Positions 1-7,788 are shown, counted from the stretch's first letter. The stretch: 20,353 bases of DNA from CAXBES01 sp965367015 (GCA_965367015.1 CBDUGY010000048.1:1-20353); one strand, 5' to 3'. Notes: generated by a model not told the origin, from the sequence alone. A program made the numbers and translations.

Positions 1-118
1 AGGTTTACTCCCTGACTCGAATCAAGCTTTTATCACTTATAATTTTCCATTCAAATATACATTAGTACCCTTAGAAAAAAGAAAAACAATAATTAGATTA
101 TTAGATAATTAATAAAAG

Positions 119-889
119 ATGTACTGTTCTATACATACAAATATTCATCCTATGCTCGGAGTTGATTGGCATATGGGAACTCCCGGTCCGCCCGTACCTC
201 CGGTTCTCATGCCACACTTTGTTGCCCAGGTACTGGGTGGATTAATGACTTCTGCTCAACTCGCCCCAACGGTTCAATCCCATAATTTTCTGGTTGTAAA
301 AAGAGCATCAGATATCGGGATGGGTATAGGACATGTAGCACCAAATATTCTTTTTCCTCTTCTCGTATTAACAAGCGGTTCTGTTTCAGAATTTGGCGCC
401 TTTTCAGTCCAATCAGGGGGAACCAGTACGGCTATTGCAGCAGCAGTGTATGTGGGTATGAATTTAAATTGTTCCGATCCGGTACCCGGAGCCTCTATTA
501 ATGGAGTGATTGCTCCGGGATGTAATCTTGCCAATTTTACCTTAGCCGATTTTGGCGCTAGTATGTTAAGTGTAGCTGTAGATGTAGCAGTGGGTGGGGC
601 TCTTAATTTATTAGGGGGTGCACTTTCTAAAGGAGCCATGGGAGCTGTAGCTAACATTGCCGGAAGAGTTTCTGTAAGCGCCGGATTAACGACAGCTCTG
701 GTATTTAGTTCGAAATTTGGCGGTGCTGTTGCAGAACAAGTTTTTGGTAAAGTTATCGGAGTCTTCGTTGGGTCACCAATTGGACCGTCGGCCGGGCCGG
801 CGCCTGGAAATTGGCCAGGTAATTATGCTGATAGTCAGATAGAAAGCATGATGGAAAATCATTACAGCCAGGGAGAAACTATGAACTAA
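119..889 (+). CDS. PAAR-like hydrophobic protein, candidate T6SS spike-associated cargo
   Basis: A 256-residue protein of uncertain family. The N-terminus carries a His/Pro/Gly-rich stretch (HPMLGVDWHMGTPGPPVPP, residues 10-28), then a hydrophobic body with IGHVAPN (70-76) and NGVIAPG (128-134). This layout resembles PAAR-like proteins encoded with DUF2169 partners in T6SS clusters. Residues about 145-220 are rich in Gly, Ala and Val (for example AVGGALNLLGGALSKGAMG), so the protein could insert into or cross membranes. The tail (221-256) is a Pro/Gly linker followed by a polar end, encoded by an unusually GC-rich patch. No signal peptide is seen. The ATG at 119 follows an A-rich leader. A DUF3592-like membrane gene starts 13 nt downstream and a DUF2169 gene follows. 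The role as a T6SS spike tip or pore-forming cargo is inferred from content and context; the family assignment is tentative. Confidence 0.5.
   Translation: MYCSIHTNIHPMLGVDWHMGTPGPPVPPVLMPHFVAQVLGGLMTSAQLAPTVQSHNFLVVKRASDIGMGIGHVAPNILFPLLVLTSGSVSEFGAFSVQSGGTSTAIAAAVYVGMNLNCSDPVPGASINGVIAPGCNLANFTLADFGASMLSVAVDVAVGGALNLLGGALSKGAMGAVANIAGRVSVSAGLTTALVFSSKFGGAVAEQVFGKVIGVFVGSPIGPSAGPAPGNWPGNYADSQIESMMENHYSQGETMN
783..819. other. GC-rich patch with inverted repeat inside the PAAR-like gene
   Basis: Bases 784-807 contain 21 G or C out of 24, in sharp contrast to the AT-rich surroundings. The patch encodes the Pro/Gly linker PSAGPAPGNWPG. It includes the palindrome GCCGGC (796-801) and an inverted repeat CCTGG (803-807) / CCAGG (815-819) with a 7-nt loop. 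This could be a recombination junction between the body and tail of the protein, or only the codon cost of a Pro/Gly linker. Confidence 0.5.
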
Positions 890-902
890 AAAAACAAACC
901 AA

Positions 903-1337
903 ATGCTTAAAGATGCTTCACCCGTATTAAAAATTTTTATGTTAGTCCTTTTATTTTCCATGTTCGTGTTCGCTATGTGGAAAATATACCAACTCTATCA
1001 AATCGATAAGAGCGGGGTAAAAGTGACGGCGACCATAGAAGGATTTGAAGAAAAGAAAAGTAATCCACAAAGCCTTACGAATGATAAAATGGCCTTTGCT
1101 CCTATTTTTAGTTTTACGGCAGAAAATGGTAAGAAGTTCACGCTAAATTCCGGCAACTTCACGGAAGAAAAAAAATATCAAATTGGCGATGAAGTAACTG
1201 CTGTCTATGCTAAGGATAAACCATTAACCGCAGTTCTGGAAGGGAATTTTCCCTGGAAGTTCTATGGTATACTTGCTTCGCTTGGTTTTGTTGGTTCTAT
1301 CCTACTTGTTTATTATTTAATGAACCCACCTCGGTAG
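903..1337 (+). CDS. DUF3592-like two-helix membrane protein, possible immunity protein
   Basis: A 144-residue protein with two predicted transmembrane helices (about residues 9-31 and 119-140) around an approximately 85-residue soluble domain. The central pattern, VTATIEGFEEKKSN, then APIFSFTAENGKKFTL, then GDEVTAVYAKDKP, matches the DUF3592 arrangement (a beta-rich domain with a G-D-x-V-x-V-x-Y motif between two helices). The molecular function of DUF3592 proteins is unknown. The gene starts 13 nt after the PAAR-like gene and ends 28 nt before the DUF2169 gene, so the three are probably co-transcribed. A small membrane protein directly behind a hydrophobic candidate cargo gene suggests an immunity role, which is an inference from position only. 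Housekeeping DUF3592 proteins also exist, so a non-T6SS role is possible. Confidence 0.6.
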   Translation: MLKDASPVLKIFMLVLLFSMFVFAMWKIYQLYQIDKSGVKVTATIEGFEEKKSNPQSLTNDKMAFAPIFSFTAENGKKFTLNSGNFTEEKKYQIGDEVTAVYAKDKPLTAVLEGNFPWKFYGILASLGFVGSILLVYYLMNPPR

Positions 1338-1365
1338 GTCCAATTAATTCACAATCGAAATACTT

Positions 1366-2517
1366 ATGTCGCACACCAGCCAACAAATATCCGGACTTAA
1401 CGCAAGAGGCAAGCATATACTATCAGTGATCGCAAAGCGCACTTATAAAATAAATATGGATGGAAGTTGCTCTCTTCATGAAGAGCAAGAAGAAATTATT
1501 GAAAATCCTGTAATGAGTTCCGAAGTTGAAGATATGTTTGAGCAAGATATCGATGTATACCCCCTCAAACCTCTTACTGATATTGTTCTGAAAGGTACTG
1601 CCAGAACTATTAAAGAAGCACATAATTTTTCGGCCTCCCTTGAAATTGGAAACACAGCGATGCATTATTCGATCTTTGCCAATAGGAAGGCATTTAAAAC
1701 TAACGGAAAAGGCTATAGATTTAGTGATGATCAAAAAATTAGTGAGATGCCCTTGCTCTACACCAACTCTTATGGAGGAAAAGATTTAAATGCGGAACAA
1801 CACCTCAGAGATACAATTGAAAGTGAGGAATCATTTAAATATGCCAGCGAAGTATTAGATTTACTGGCAGGCAGCCCTTATCGTTATCCAAGAAACCCAA
1901 TTGGAAAAGGATATATAGTAGACCCAACAGAAGAAGCGCTAGAATCACTGGAATTGCCCAATATTGAAAATCCATACCAACTACTCACTCCGGATAACTT
2001 TATATGTAAAGACGTTCTAGAATGGTATAAAATGCCCGTTCCTGTGGGTACCGATTGGTTACATCCCGGTTGGTTTCCCAGAGTTGCTTATTTTGGTAGC
2101 TATCCGATACCAGATGGTCTTGATGAAAACATTTCAGAAATAAAGAATAATTGGGCATCATCTTCCTTGCTTAAGAGTTCACCAGACCCCAATATTCGGG
2201 CGTTAGATTTCAGAGCTTGTAATGGTGCGTCACTCGGACTTCAATCACGACATTTAACCGGAGGTGAACAGTGTAAACTGTCAAGCATTCACCCGTTAAA
2301 ACGCGAGTTCGTGTTTACAATTCCGAAAGATATTCCTAGTATAAAAGTCGATGGTCGAAATGGTAGAATGCGTACAACCGATCCCGTTTTGCAAACAGTT
2401 TTAATTGAACCTGATCTTGAAAAGTTAACCTTGGTTTGGCGCGGCAGCGGGAAAGCACTACGCCCTTATTCTCCAGAGGAGTTAACTAAAATGCCTTACG
2501 AAGTTATTTGGAAATAA
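1366..2517 (+). CDS. DUF2169 domain protein, T6SS cargo/PAAR adaptor
   Basis: A 383-residue soluble protein that fits DUF2169 along its length. Diagnostic blocks are PLKPLTDIVLKGTA (66-79), the RNPIGKGY block (176-183), LELPNIENP (195-203), W-x-PGWFPRVAYFGSY (231-246), and the C-terminal LTGGEQCKL (298-305 region) followed by a beta-strand-rich end. DUF2169 proteins are encoded beside PAAR, PAAR-like and effector genes in many T6SS loci and are considered adaptors or chaperones that help load cargo on the VgrG spike. No signal peptide or transmembrane helix is seen, consistent with a cytoplasmic role. It is the last gene of the rightward cassette and converges on tssC, with a shared hairpin terminator between them. 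Its partner is presumably the PAAR-like protein two genes upstream. The domain call is confident; the specific partner is inferred. Confidence 0.85.
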   Translation: MSHTSQQISGLNARGKHILSVIAKRTYKINMDGSCSLHEEQEEIIENPVMSSEVEDMFEQDIDVYPLKPLTDIVLKGTARTIKEAHNFSASLEIGNTAMHYSIFANRKAFKTNGKGYRFSDDQKISEMPLLYTNSYGGKDLNAEQHLRDTIESEESFKYASEVLDLLAGSPYRYPRNPIGKGYIVDPTEEALESLELPNIENPYQLLTPDNFICKDVLEWYKMPVPVGTDWLHPGWFPRVAYFGSYPIPDGLDENISEIKNNWASSSLLKSSPDPNIRALDFRACNGASLGLQSRHLTGGEQCKLSSIHPLKREFVFTIPKDIPSIKVDGRNGRMRTTDPVLQTVLIEPDLEKLTLVWRGSGKALRPYSPEELTKMPYEVIWK

Positions 2518-2536
2518 ATATAAATATTCAGGTAAT

Positions 2537-2565
2537 AAAAAAGGCAGCTGAAATAGCTGCCTTTT
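2537..2565. terminator. Bidirectional intrinsic terminator between convergent operons
   Basis: A 9-bp stem AAGGCAGCT (2541-2549) / AGCTGCCTT (2555-2563) with loop GAAAT is flanked by an A-run on the left and a T-run on the right. It can therefore stop transcription from both the DUF2169 gene (+, ending at 2517) and tssC (-, ending at 2582). Confidence 0.9.
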
Positions 2566-2581
2566 ATGTTGATACTTATTA

Positions 2582-3928
2582 TTATTGCTGTTCGTACTCA
2601 GAATCCCATTCAGTTCCGTCATCACCTTTTTGACCATCCATTTTAATCATAAAGTTTTTGGCCGGAAAGTAAGGTTTCATATGAATATCCAAATGCACCC
2701 TATCTTTCTGATTAGGATCTTGTTCAAATCTCTTAATCGAAAAATCTTCAATTAATTTATCAGGTCCTGTTATACTATCTAAGAATTTTACAATCTGACC
2801 CATAAGTTCCTTACGAGTTCTCGCATTGAAATTCTCGAAAGCTCTTCGGTTTAAGAAATCCATCAATACCTTAGTCACATAATCGAATACACGTACCACT
2901 GAATATGTCTGTAATCCTAAATTATCTCCATTAAATAATGTTTTTGCCGAAAAGGCCATTACTTTACCGTATTCATTCACCATAGGAACTAAACCTAATT
3001 TCTCCAGTTGAGCGATATCACTTTTCTTCAAATCGAAACGCACCCCGTCAACCTCATTCATTCCCCCGAACTTTTTACCGGCTGTAACCTGCGACATTAA
3101 TGTGCTGTATATTTTCCCGGCAAGGGCACCCGATGGCGGTACATATAAATCATCTTCTTCGCCCACTTCATCGTGCTTTCCTCTCCCAACTAACCAGTTA
3201 CATGACATCATTACGTTAGAACGAAATTTATCACCTCCTGTTAGATTAGCCATCTCAAACATTTCCATCACATCATCCGGTTCATCTAAATGTTCAAAAT
3301 CCGTGACAAGCATTACTTTATTATCATGAGCGATCTTCGCCCATTTCTCAACAACTTTGTTAGACCCCAAATATCCCGGAATAACTAATAAACCATAGTT
3401 TTCTCTTAGATCTAATCGGTCGAAGGCACCATTTAATTCTTCAGCAATAGCGTCGATAAAACGAGTATTGTCTAAATCTTTCATTTGGTCTAATTCGGCA
3501 TTAACGATTGAGATGTTTTTTACTTTATCAGATTCAGAATTTTTATAAAACAGAGCTACAGAACGGTATGATCGTTCCAGATCTCTAGTTGCATCAATCG
3601 CCTTTCCTAAATTTTTTCTCAAAGATGCCTGTGCTTCTTGGGCACTCTTCTCTGAGGATTCGACCATCTCCGAAATATCGTCAGTTCCGGAAAGTACGCT
3701 AGACCATATTTCTAAAGTCTTTTTCAGTGTTGCCCTCTCCTCCTTCTTGGTCATTTCGGTTAAGAAAATCTTTTTTCTTGCCTTTCGTTCGGGATTCATA
3801 TTCTGAACGCCCTCAATACAAGCTTCCAGCAAGTCGAAACCTCCAAACTTTACTAGTTTATCACTACTCTGTTTAAGGAATTCGGCAGGATTCTCTACAG
3901 GTGAAAATTGTTGTTGATTAGCAGCCAT
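2582..3928 (-). CDS. tssC: T6SS contractile sheath large subunit TssC (Bacteroidetes subtype iii)
   Basis: A 448-residue protein of the Bacteroidetes TssC family (DUF5458/VipB type). With TssB it builds the contractile cytoplasmic sheath around the Hcp tube. Visible features are a charged helical N-terminal region (about 1-125), a core with YGLLVIPGYLGSNK (178-191), the block FRSNVMMSCNWLVGRG (235-250) and VPPSGALAGKIY (263-274), which corresponds to the P-x-SG-x-x-AG-x-Y segment of other TssC proteins, then the C-terminal EvqB-like domain from about residue 275. It ends with an acidic Gln-rich tail and two consecutive TAA stops. The gene starts 5 nt after tssB, so the two are surely co-transcribed and translated in stoichiometric proportion. 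There is no recognisable Shine-Dalgarno site; the start lies in a TAAATATG context, normal for this phylum. Confidence 0.95.
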   Translation of the reverse strand: MAANQQQFSPVENPAEFLKQSSDKLVKFGGFDLLEACIEGVQNMNPERKARKKIFLTEMTKKEERATLKKTLEIWSSVLSGTDDISEMVESSEKSAQEAQASLRKNLGKAIDATRDLERSYRSVALFYKNSESDKVKNISIVNAELDQMKDLDNTRFIDAIAEELNGAFDRLDLRENYGLLVIPGYLGSNKVVEKWAKIAHDNKVMLVTDFEHLDEPDDVMEMFEMANLTGGDKFRSNVMMSCNWLVGRGKHDEVGEEDDLYVPPSGALAGKIYSTLMSQVTAGKKFGGMNEVDGVRFDLKKSDIAQLEKLGLVPMVNEYGKVMAFSAKTLFNGDNLGLQTYSVVRVFDYVTKVLMDFLNRRAFENFNARTRKELMGQIVKFLDSITGPDKLIEDFSIKRFEQDPNQKDRVHLDIHMKPYFPAKNFMIKMDGQKGDDGTEWDSEYEQQ

Positions 3929-3933
3929 ATTTA

Positions 3934-4383
3934 TTATTTATTTTCTTCAATTTCTGTTAATAATGCGCGAATAGAATCTAGTAAAGCTTGCTTTGCTTCC
4001 GGATCGGCTATAGCAGTTTTTAAGATCTTATTGGTCTTGAGTTGCTTGACCACTTTTATATATTGATCCTTTTCAGTATCCAAATCTTTTAAATACTCGC
4101 TTTGGCGCGTAATTCCTTTGGCTCCAAAATCTCCAAGATTCGCAAATTTGAGCTTTTCTTTTTTTCCTACTCCGTCATTATCTTCAAACTCAACCTCAAC
4201 TTCGGGCTTATAATGTTCGAAAACTTCTTCCACAGTTTTTAAGCCTGTTTGTACCACCGGTTTAATAGCCGGATCATTCGTCAATTTCTCTACCAAAAGG
4301 GTTCTATTTTGAGGAATATCTGCAAATGCTTCATTAGCATCTGTTTTTACTTCCGTTCCCCCAATTCCATATGTATCGCTCAT
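3934..4383 (-). CDS. tssB: T6SS contractile sheath small subunit TssB (Bacteroidetes subtype iii)
   Basis: A 149-residue TssB/VipA-type protein. The central segment EVEVEFEDNDGVGKKEKL, followed by FANLGDFGAKGI, matches the VipA strand and DF-x-P-like motif that pairs with TssC. The long charged C-terminal helix (about 105-149, including AIADPEAKQALLDSIRALLTEI) corresponds to the TssB helical region that in other systems mediates sheath assembly. Length fits the family (about 140-170 residues). It lies 55 nt after clpV and 5 nt before tssC. The protein acts in the cytoplasm as one half of the sheath protomer that contracts and is then disassembled by ClpV. Identification rests on family resemblance plus the unmistakable tssC and clpV neighbours. 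Confidence 0.9.
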   Translation of the reverse strand: MSDTYGIGGTEVKTDANEAFADIPQNRTLLVEKLTNDPAIKPVVQTGLKTVEEVFEHYKPEVEVEFEDNDGVGKKEKLKFANLGDFGAKGITRQSEYLKDLDTEKDQYIKVVKQLKTNKILKTAIADPEAKQALLDSIRALLTEIEENK

Positions 4384-4401
4384 AATGTTACTTATTTATG
4401 T

Positions 4402-4435
4402 TAAATATAGGTTTTTTTTAAATTTTTCTTACAAA
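4402..4435 (-). promoter_or_regulatory. Weak candidate promoter for tssBC
   Basis: Read on the minus strand, TTTG (complement of 4432-4435) precedes TATATTTA (complement of 4402-4409), close to the Bacteroidetes consensus TTTG / TAnnTTTG. The spacer is 22 nt, longer than the usual 19-21, so this is only a candidate. If real, it would raise sheath subunit expression above that of clpV. Confidence 0.3.
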
Positions 4436-4438
4436 AAT

Positions 4439-6925
4439 TTAAGTAATATTCCATTTCAACTCATTTTTCTTGTCGAGGTCTAATTTAATTTTTGTACCCT
4501 TCGCGATCTTTCCTGAAATGATCATTTTAGATAATGGGGATCTCAAATCGCTTCTAATTACACCGCGTAACGGACGTGCCCCATACTTGGGAGTAAATCC
4601 CTTTTTAGCTAGCATAGCCGTAGCTTTTTCGCTTATTTCCAGCTCGATTTCTTGTTTATCTAATGCCTTGTAAAGATCTTTTAGCTGAATTTTAAAGATT
4701 TTGCCGATATTTTCTTCAGTAATAGGTGAAAATGGAATAATCTCCGTAAGTCTTCCTAAAAATTCCGGTCTGAAATGATTACCCATCATTTCTAAAAGAT
4801 CGCTTGATTTGGGAATGACTCCCTTTCCGAAGGAATCGACTATATTCTGACTTCCAATATTTGACGTAAACAGTATCACTGCGTTCGAAAAATCTCCTTC
4901 TTTTCCTAATCTATCGTGTAGCTTTCCTTCATCTAAAATCTGTAGGAAAATATCGAAAACTGAAGGGTGGGCCTTTTCAATTTCATCGAAAAGCACTATG
5001 GAATAAGGCTTTTGTCGAATTTTGTTGACAAGTAATCCTCCTTCTTCATATCCTACATAACCCGGTGGGGCTCCATATAAGAGTGCTGCCGAATGTTCTT
5101 CCTTAAATTCAGACATATCGAAACGAATAATCGAACTTTCATCCTGGAAAAGAAACTCTGCCAGCGCCTTGGCCAATTCTGTTTTACCTGTACCCGTAGG
5201 TCCGGAGAAGAAAAATGAACCAATAGGTAAACCCGGTTTGCTAAGACCTGAACGCGACTCCAAAACTGCTTCAGTTATAGTCTTGCAAGCGTGATCCTGG
5301 CCAATTACACGTTGTTGTAACACCTCTTCCATATTGAGAAGACGTTCTTTTTCATCAGATTGCAACTTCCCTGTAGGAATTCCAGTTTTGTTTGCTATCG
5401 TTGATGCAATATCATTCTTGTTGATACTTTTCTTATCTTTTTCAGCAACCTTCTTCAGATTTTCTAAGAGATTATTCAAAGTTTTAAAACCATCTTTCGG
5501 TTCCAAAATATTTTCGAAATGGTCATCCTCACCAAGTTCCGTAAATAATAGGTAACTTAACTTGTCCTGCATTTGTCGGTACATCCAGTTCTGTTCCGCA
5601 AGAACTCTGTGCGACTCCATCTTCTCTTTTTTAAGAGCGTCAAGCCTTTCTTTTAGTGATGTAATCTCCGGTACCGAAGTTTCTACCATAAATTTGGCTG
5701 CGGACATTGTCCTGTCGATCAAATCCAAGGCAGAATCGGGCAAACTGCGTTCCTTGTTATAACGTTTAGCCAAACGAATTGCCTCCGTTATCGTCTCCGA
5801 ATCTATGTCTAATTCATGATGATCGGAATAATATGAGACCGAATTCATAATCATTCGGTGCGCCTCTTCCTCGCTGGGCTCCATAAGCCTAACGATCTCA
5901 AATTGTCGCAACAAACCTTCATCCGGTTCTATATGTTTTCTGAAGGCATCATTGGTGGCTGTAGCAATAATTGTGAGGCCGCCTTTCACCAATTCCGATT
6001 TCAGAATATTAACCAACCCTTGATTTCCAGAGGTTTTATCAGTTATATTTTTAAGTTCATCAATTAACAGTATGGGCTTATCAAATTCTTTTAATTCATT
6101 AAATACCTTTTGCAATCTATCCTCGATCTCGCCTTTATAACCTGCTCCTGAAACTAAATTAATGAAATCCAGTTCAAAAACTCTTGCATCTTTTAAGTGT
6201 CCCGGAATGTTTTCATTAATCGTAGCATAAGAGAGTCCGTTCATCATTACAGTCTTCCCTACTCCGGGATCTCCTAAAATCAATACATTTGGTTTTGATC
6301 TTCGACCAAGTATTTCAGTGATCATTTTAATTTCTGAATCTCTTCCCGAAATATTCTCGATTGTTTCATTTCTTGCTTCGGAAGTTTTGTCTACGCAATA
6401 TTTTTGTAGGGTGGAGCCGCCGGATCCGCCACTGCTTTTTATCTTCCCCCCACTTTTTGTTGTCGTTCCAGCCGAAGCAGTTGTAGAGCCCGAACTTCCT
6501 TTTCCTAAGTGATCGATAATTTCATTTGCCGTAAGTGGAAACGTTTTTAATTGATCATACGAAAATCCAACCCCGGGAGTACATAAGGAGATCAATAAAC
6601 AGTATTCATTTACGTCGTCAATGCCTAATTTTAATTTAATATTATCGGCTTCATAGAAAACGGCCTCTACCGATGAATCACCAATTGGATTCTCGGGAAT
6701 CTTTGCGGTTTTCGGTAAAGATTCTAGTCGTACTTCTGCCCATTCTTCTACATAGTATGCATCTTGCCCCATAGTATCTATAAACTTCATTAATCCAATA
6801 TCTTTATGAAGCAATGCCTTCAACAAATGCGCGGCAGAATACTTTTCATTCGCATATTCACGAGCGATAGCTTGTGCAATATGAACAGTTTGTTTTAATT
6901 TATTTGTGAGTGTATAATCTACCAT
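4439..6925 (-). CDS. clpV: T6SS sheath-recycling AAA+ ATPase ClpV/TssH
   Basis: An 828-residue ClpB/Hsp100-class ATPase. It has a Clp N-domain (about 1-140), a Gly/Ser/Thr-rich linker (143-172), a first AAA+ module with Walker A GDPGVGKT (218-225), Walker B ILLIDE (285-290) and the pore-loop-like GYKGE (262-266). A shortened coiled middle domain (about 415-500) follows, then a second AAA+ module with Walker A GPTGTGKT (575-582), pore loop GYVGYEEGG (622-630), Walker B IVLFDE (643-648) and the C-terminal YGARPLRG sensor-2 motif. All key ATPase motifs are intact. ClpV extracts TssC from contracted sheaths and unfolds it so that subunits can be reused. The adjoining tssB-tssC genes distinguish it from housekeeping ClpB. 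The ATG at 6925 is the first in frame and gives a full N-domain. Confidence 0.93.
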   Translation of the reverse strand: MVDYTLTNKLKQTVHIAQAIAREYANEKYSAAHLLKALLHKDIGLMKFIDTMGQDAYYVEEWAEVRLESLPKTAKIPENPIGDSSVEAVFYEADNIKLKLGIDDVNEYCLLISLCTPGVGFSYDQLKTFPLTANEIIDHLGKGSSGSTTASAGTTTKSGGKIKSSGGSGGSTLQKYCVDKTSEARNETIENISGRDSEIKMITEILGRRSKPNVLILGDPGVGKTVMMNGLSYATINENIPGHLKDARVFELDFINLVSGAGYKGEIEDRLQKVFNELKEFDKPILLIDELKNITDKTSGNQGLVNILKSELVKGGLTIIATATNDAFRKHIEPDEGLLRQFEIVRLMEPSEEEAHRMIMNSVSYYSDHHELDIDSETITEAIRLAKRYNKERSLPDSALDLIDRTMSAAKFMVETSVPEITSLKERLDALKKEKMESHRVLAEQNWMYRQMQDKLSYLLFTELGEDDHFENILEPKDGFKTLNNLLENLKKVAEKDKKSINKNDIASTIANKTGIPTGKLQSDEKERLLNMEEVLQQRVIGQDHACKTITEAVLESRSGLSKPGLPIGSFFFSGPTGTGKTELAKALAEFLFQDESSIIRFDMSEFKEEHSAALLYGAPPGYVGYEEGGLLVNKIRQKPYSIVLFDEIEKAHPSVFDIFLQILDEGKLHDRLGKEGDFSNAVILFTSNIGSQNIVDSFGKGVIPKSSDLLEMMGNHFRPEFLGRLTEIIPFSPITEENIGKIFKIQLKDLYKALDKQEIELEISEKATAMLAKKGFTPKYGARPLRGVIRSDLRSPLSKMIISGKIAKGTKIKLDLDKKNELKWNIT

Positions 6926-6950
6926 CGCAGTTAGTCTGGAATTTAGTTAA

Positions 6951-6981
6951 AGTTCTAGAATAGAACTGAATACTAAAGTTA
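6951..6981 (-). promoter_or_regulatory. clpV leader: inverted repeat next to a -7-like element
   Basis: A perfect inverted repeat AGTTCTA (6951-6957) / TAGAACT (6961-6967) with a 3-nt spacer lies about 25-40 nt upstream of the clpV start. Just upstream in the minus direction is TAACTTTA (complement of 6974-6981), 5 of 6 fixed positions of the Bacteroidetes -7 element TAnnTTTG. No convincing -33 TTTG is seen at normal spacing. The repeat would sit at the transcription start, so it could be an operator for the adjacent response regulator or a 5'-leader hairpin. Confidence 0.35.
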
Positions 6982-7071
6982 CACAATTAACAGGCTAATT
7001 TTACAAGACACAAAAAACTATTCGTTTAGGTGCTCAAAAATTGGTTAAAGAGGTGGGTAGTGTAGTAATTT

Positions 7072-7085
7072 GGGGTATTAACCCC
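7072..7085. other. Small stem-loop between response regulator gene and clpV
   Basis: GGGGT (7072-7076) / ACCCC (7081-7085) with loop ATTA. It lies 27 nt downstream of the response regulator stop codon. On the minus strand it lacks a following U-run, so it is at best a weak terminator or attenuating hairpin. Confidence 0.35.
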
Positions 7086-7111
7086 TTATTTCAACAAGGT
7101 ATAAAATGGAA

Positions 7112-7783
7112 TTATTCGATGATTATACGAGGAATAAGGTTATTATTTATCGCAAAAATGACTAATCCGGCAATGTTCCTAACACCTGTTTTTTCGAGAA
7201 GGTTTTTACGGTGCACTTCGACTGTTCTTGGACTAATACACAATTTCTTACCAATCTCTTGTGTGGTAAATTGCTTACAAATCAATTCTAAAATTTCACG
7301 CTCCCGTGTAGTGAGAAAATCTTCATCGAATACAGATTTTTCTTTAATACAGTTCTGATAGCTACTCCTTTCATTGATAATTGATAAAACTTCATTATCG
7401 TAGTAAAACCCTTTATAATATACTTGTTTAATGGTATGAATAACATCTGCCGGAGCCGAATTTTTTACTAAATACGCACTTGCTCCAACATCAATCATAT
7501 TTCGTATAAACGGCCTAGAGTTATATGTGGTGAGAGCAATAATGCCTATTTCTTTATGTGTCTGACTTATAATTTTAGTGGCTTCCACTCCATTCAACTC
7601 CGGCATCTTTATGTCGGTCATAATAATATCCGGCTGTGGCTTCGTTGACGCTAACAGCTGAAGTAACTCTTTCCCGTTAGATGCCTGAAATACTACATTA
7701 ATTTCTGGATCACGTGACAAAATATGTGCAATTCCAATTCTAAATAATTCTTCATCGTCGGCTATGCCAATATTTATCTGCAT
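7112..7783 (-). CDS. NarL/FixJ-family response regulator
   Basis: A 223-residue two-domain response regulator. The receiver domain (1-about 120) has the acidic pocket D9-D10, phosphoacceptor D57 in the DIIMTDIKMP block, a conserved Thr at about 85 and K107 in AYLVKN. The C-terminal LuxR/GerE helix-turn-helix (about 155-217) contains LTTREREILELICK and the recognition helix region CISPRTVEVHRKNL. Every residue needed for phosphotransfer is present. It starts 5 nt after the histidine kinase stop and is therefore its cognate partner. It is the last gene of a four-gene operon that points directly into clpV, 186 nt away. That arrangement suggests, but does not prove, that it regulates the T6SS genes. 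Confidence 0.93.
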   Translation of the reverse strand: MQINIGIADDEELFRIGIAHILSRDPEINVVFQASNGKELLQLLASTKPQPDIIMTDIKMPELNGVEATKIISQTHKEIGIIALTTYNSRPFIRNMIDVGASAYLVKNSAPADVIHTIKQVYYKGFYYDNEVLSIINERSSYQNCIKEKSVFDEDFLTTREREILELICKQFTTQEIGKKLCISPRTVEVHRKNLLEKTGVRNIAGLVIFAINNNLIPRIIIE

Positions 7784-7788
7784 TTAAA

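Noticed and set aside
38..47. TATAAT / TAATTTTC sequence upstream of the PAAR-like gene as a promoter
   Set aside because: It resembles a -10 or -7 element but has no matching upstream element at proper spacing in very AT-rich DNA, so it is not reported as a feature.
274..657. Minus-strand open frame of 127 codons opposite the PAAR-like gene
   Set aside because: Composition looks like the reverse of a Gly/Ala-rich gene, there is no recognisable domain, and it is fully contained in a better + strand gene.
1423..1734. Minus-strand open frame opposite the DUF2169 gene
   Set aside because: No family resemblance; wholly inside a confidently identified gene.
4439..6925. Housekeeping ClpB disaggregase
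   Set aside because: General architecture fits, but it directly precedes tssB and tssC and has a short middle domain, so ClpV/TssH is the better call.
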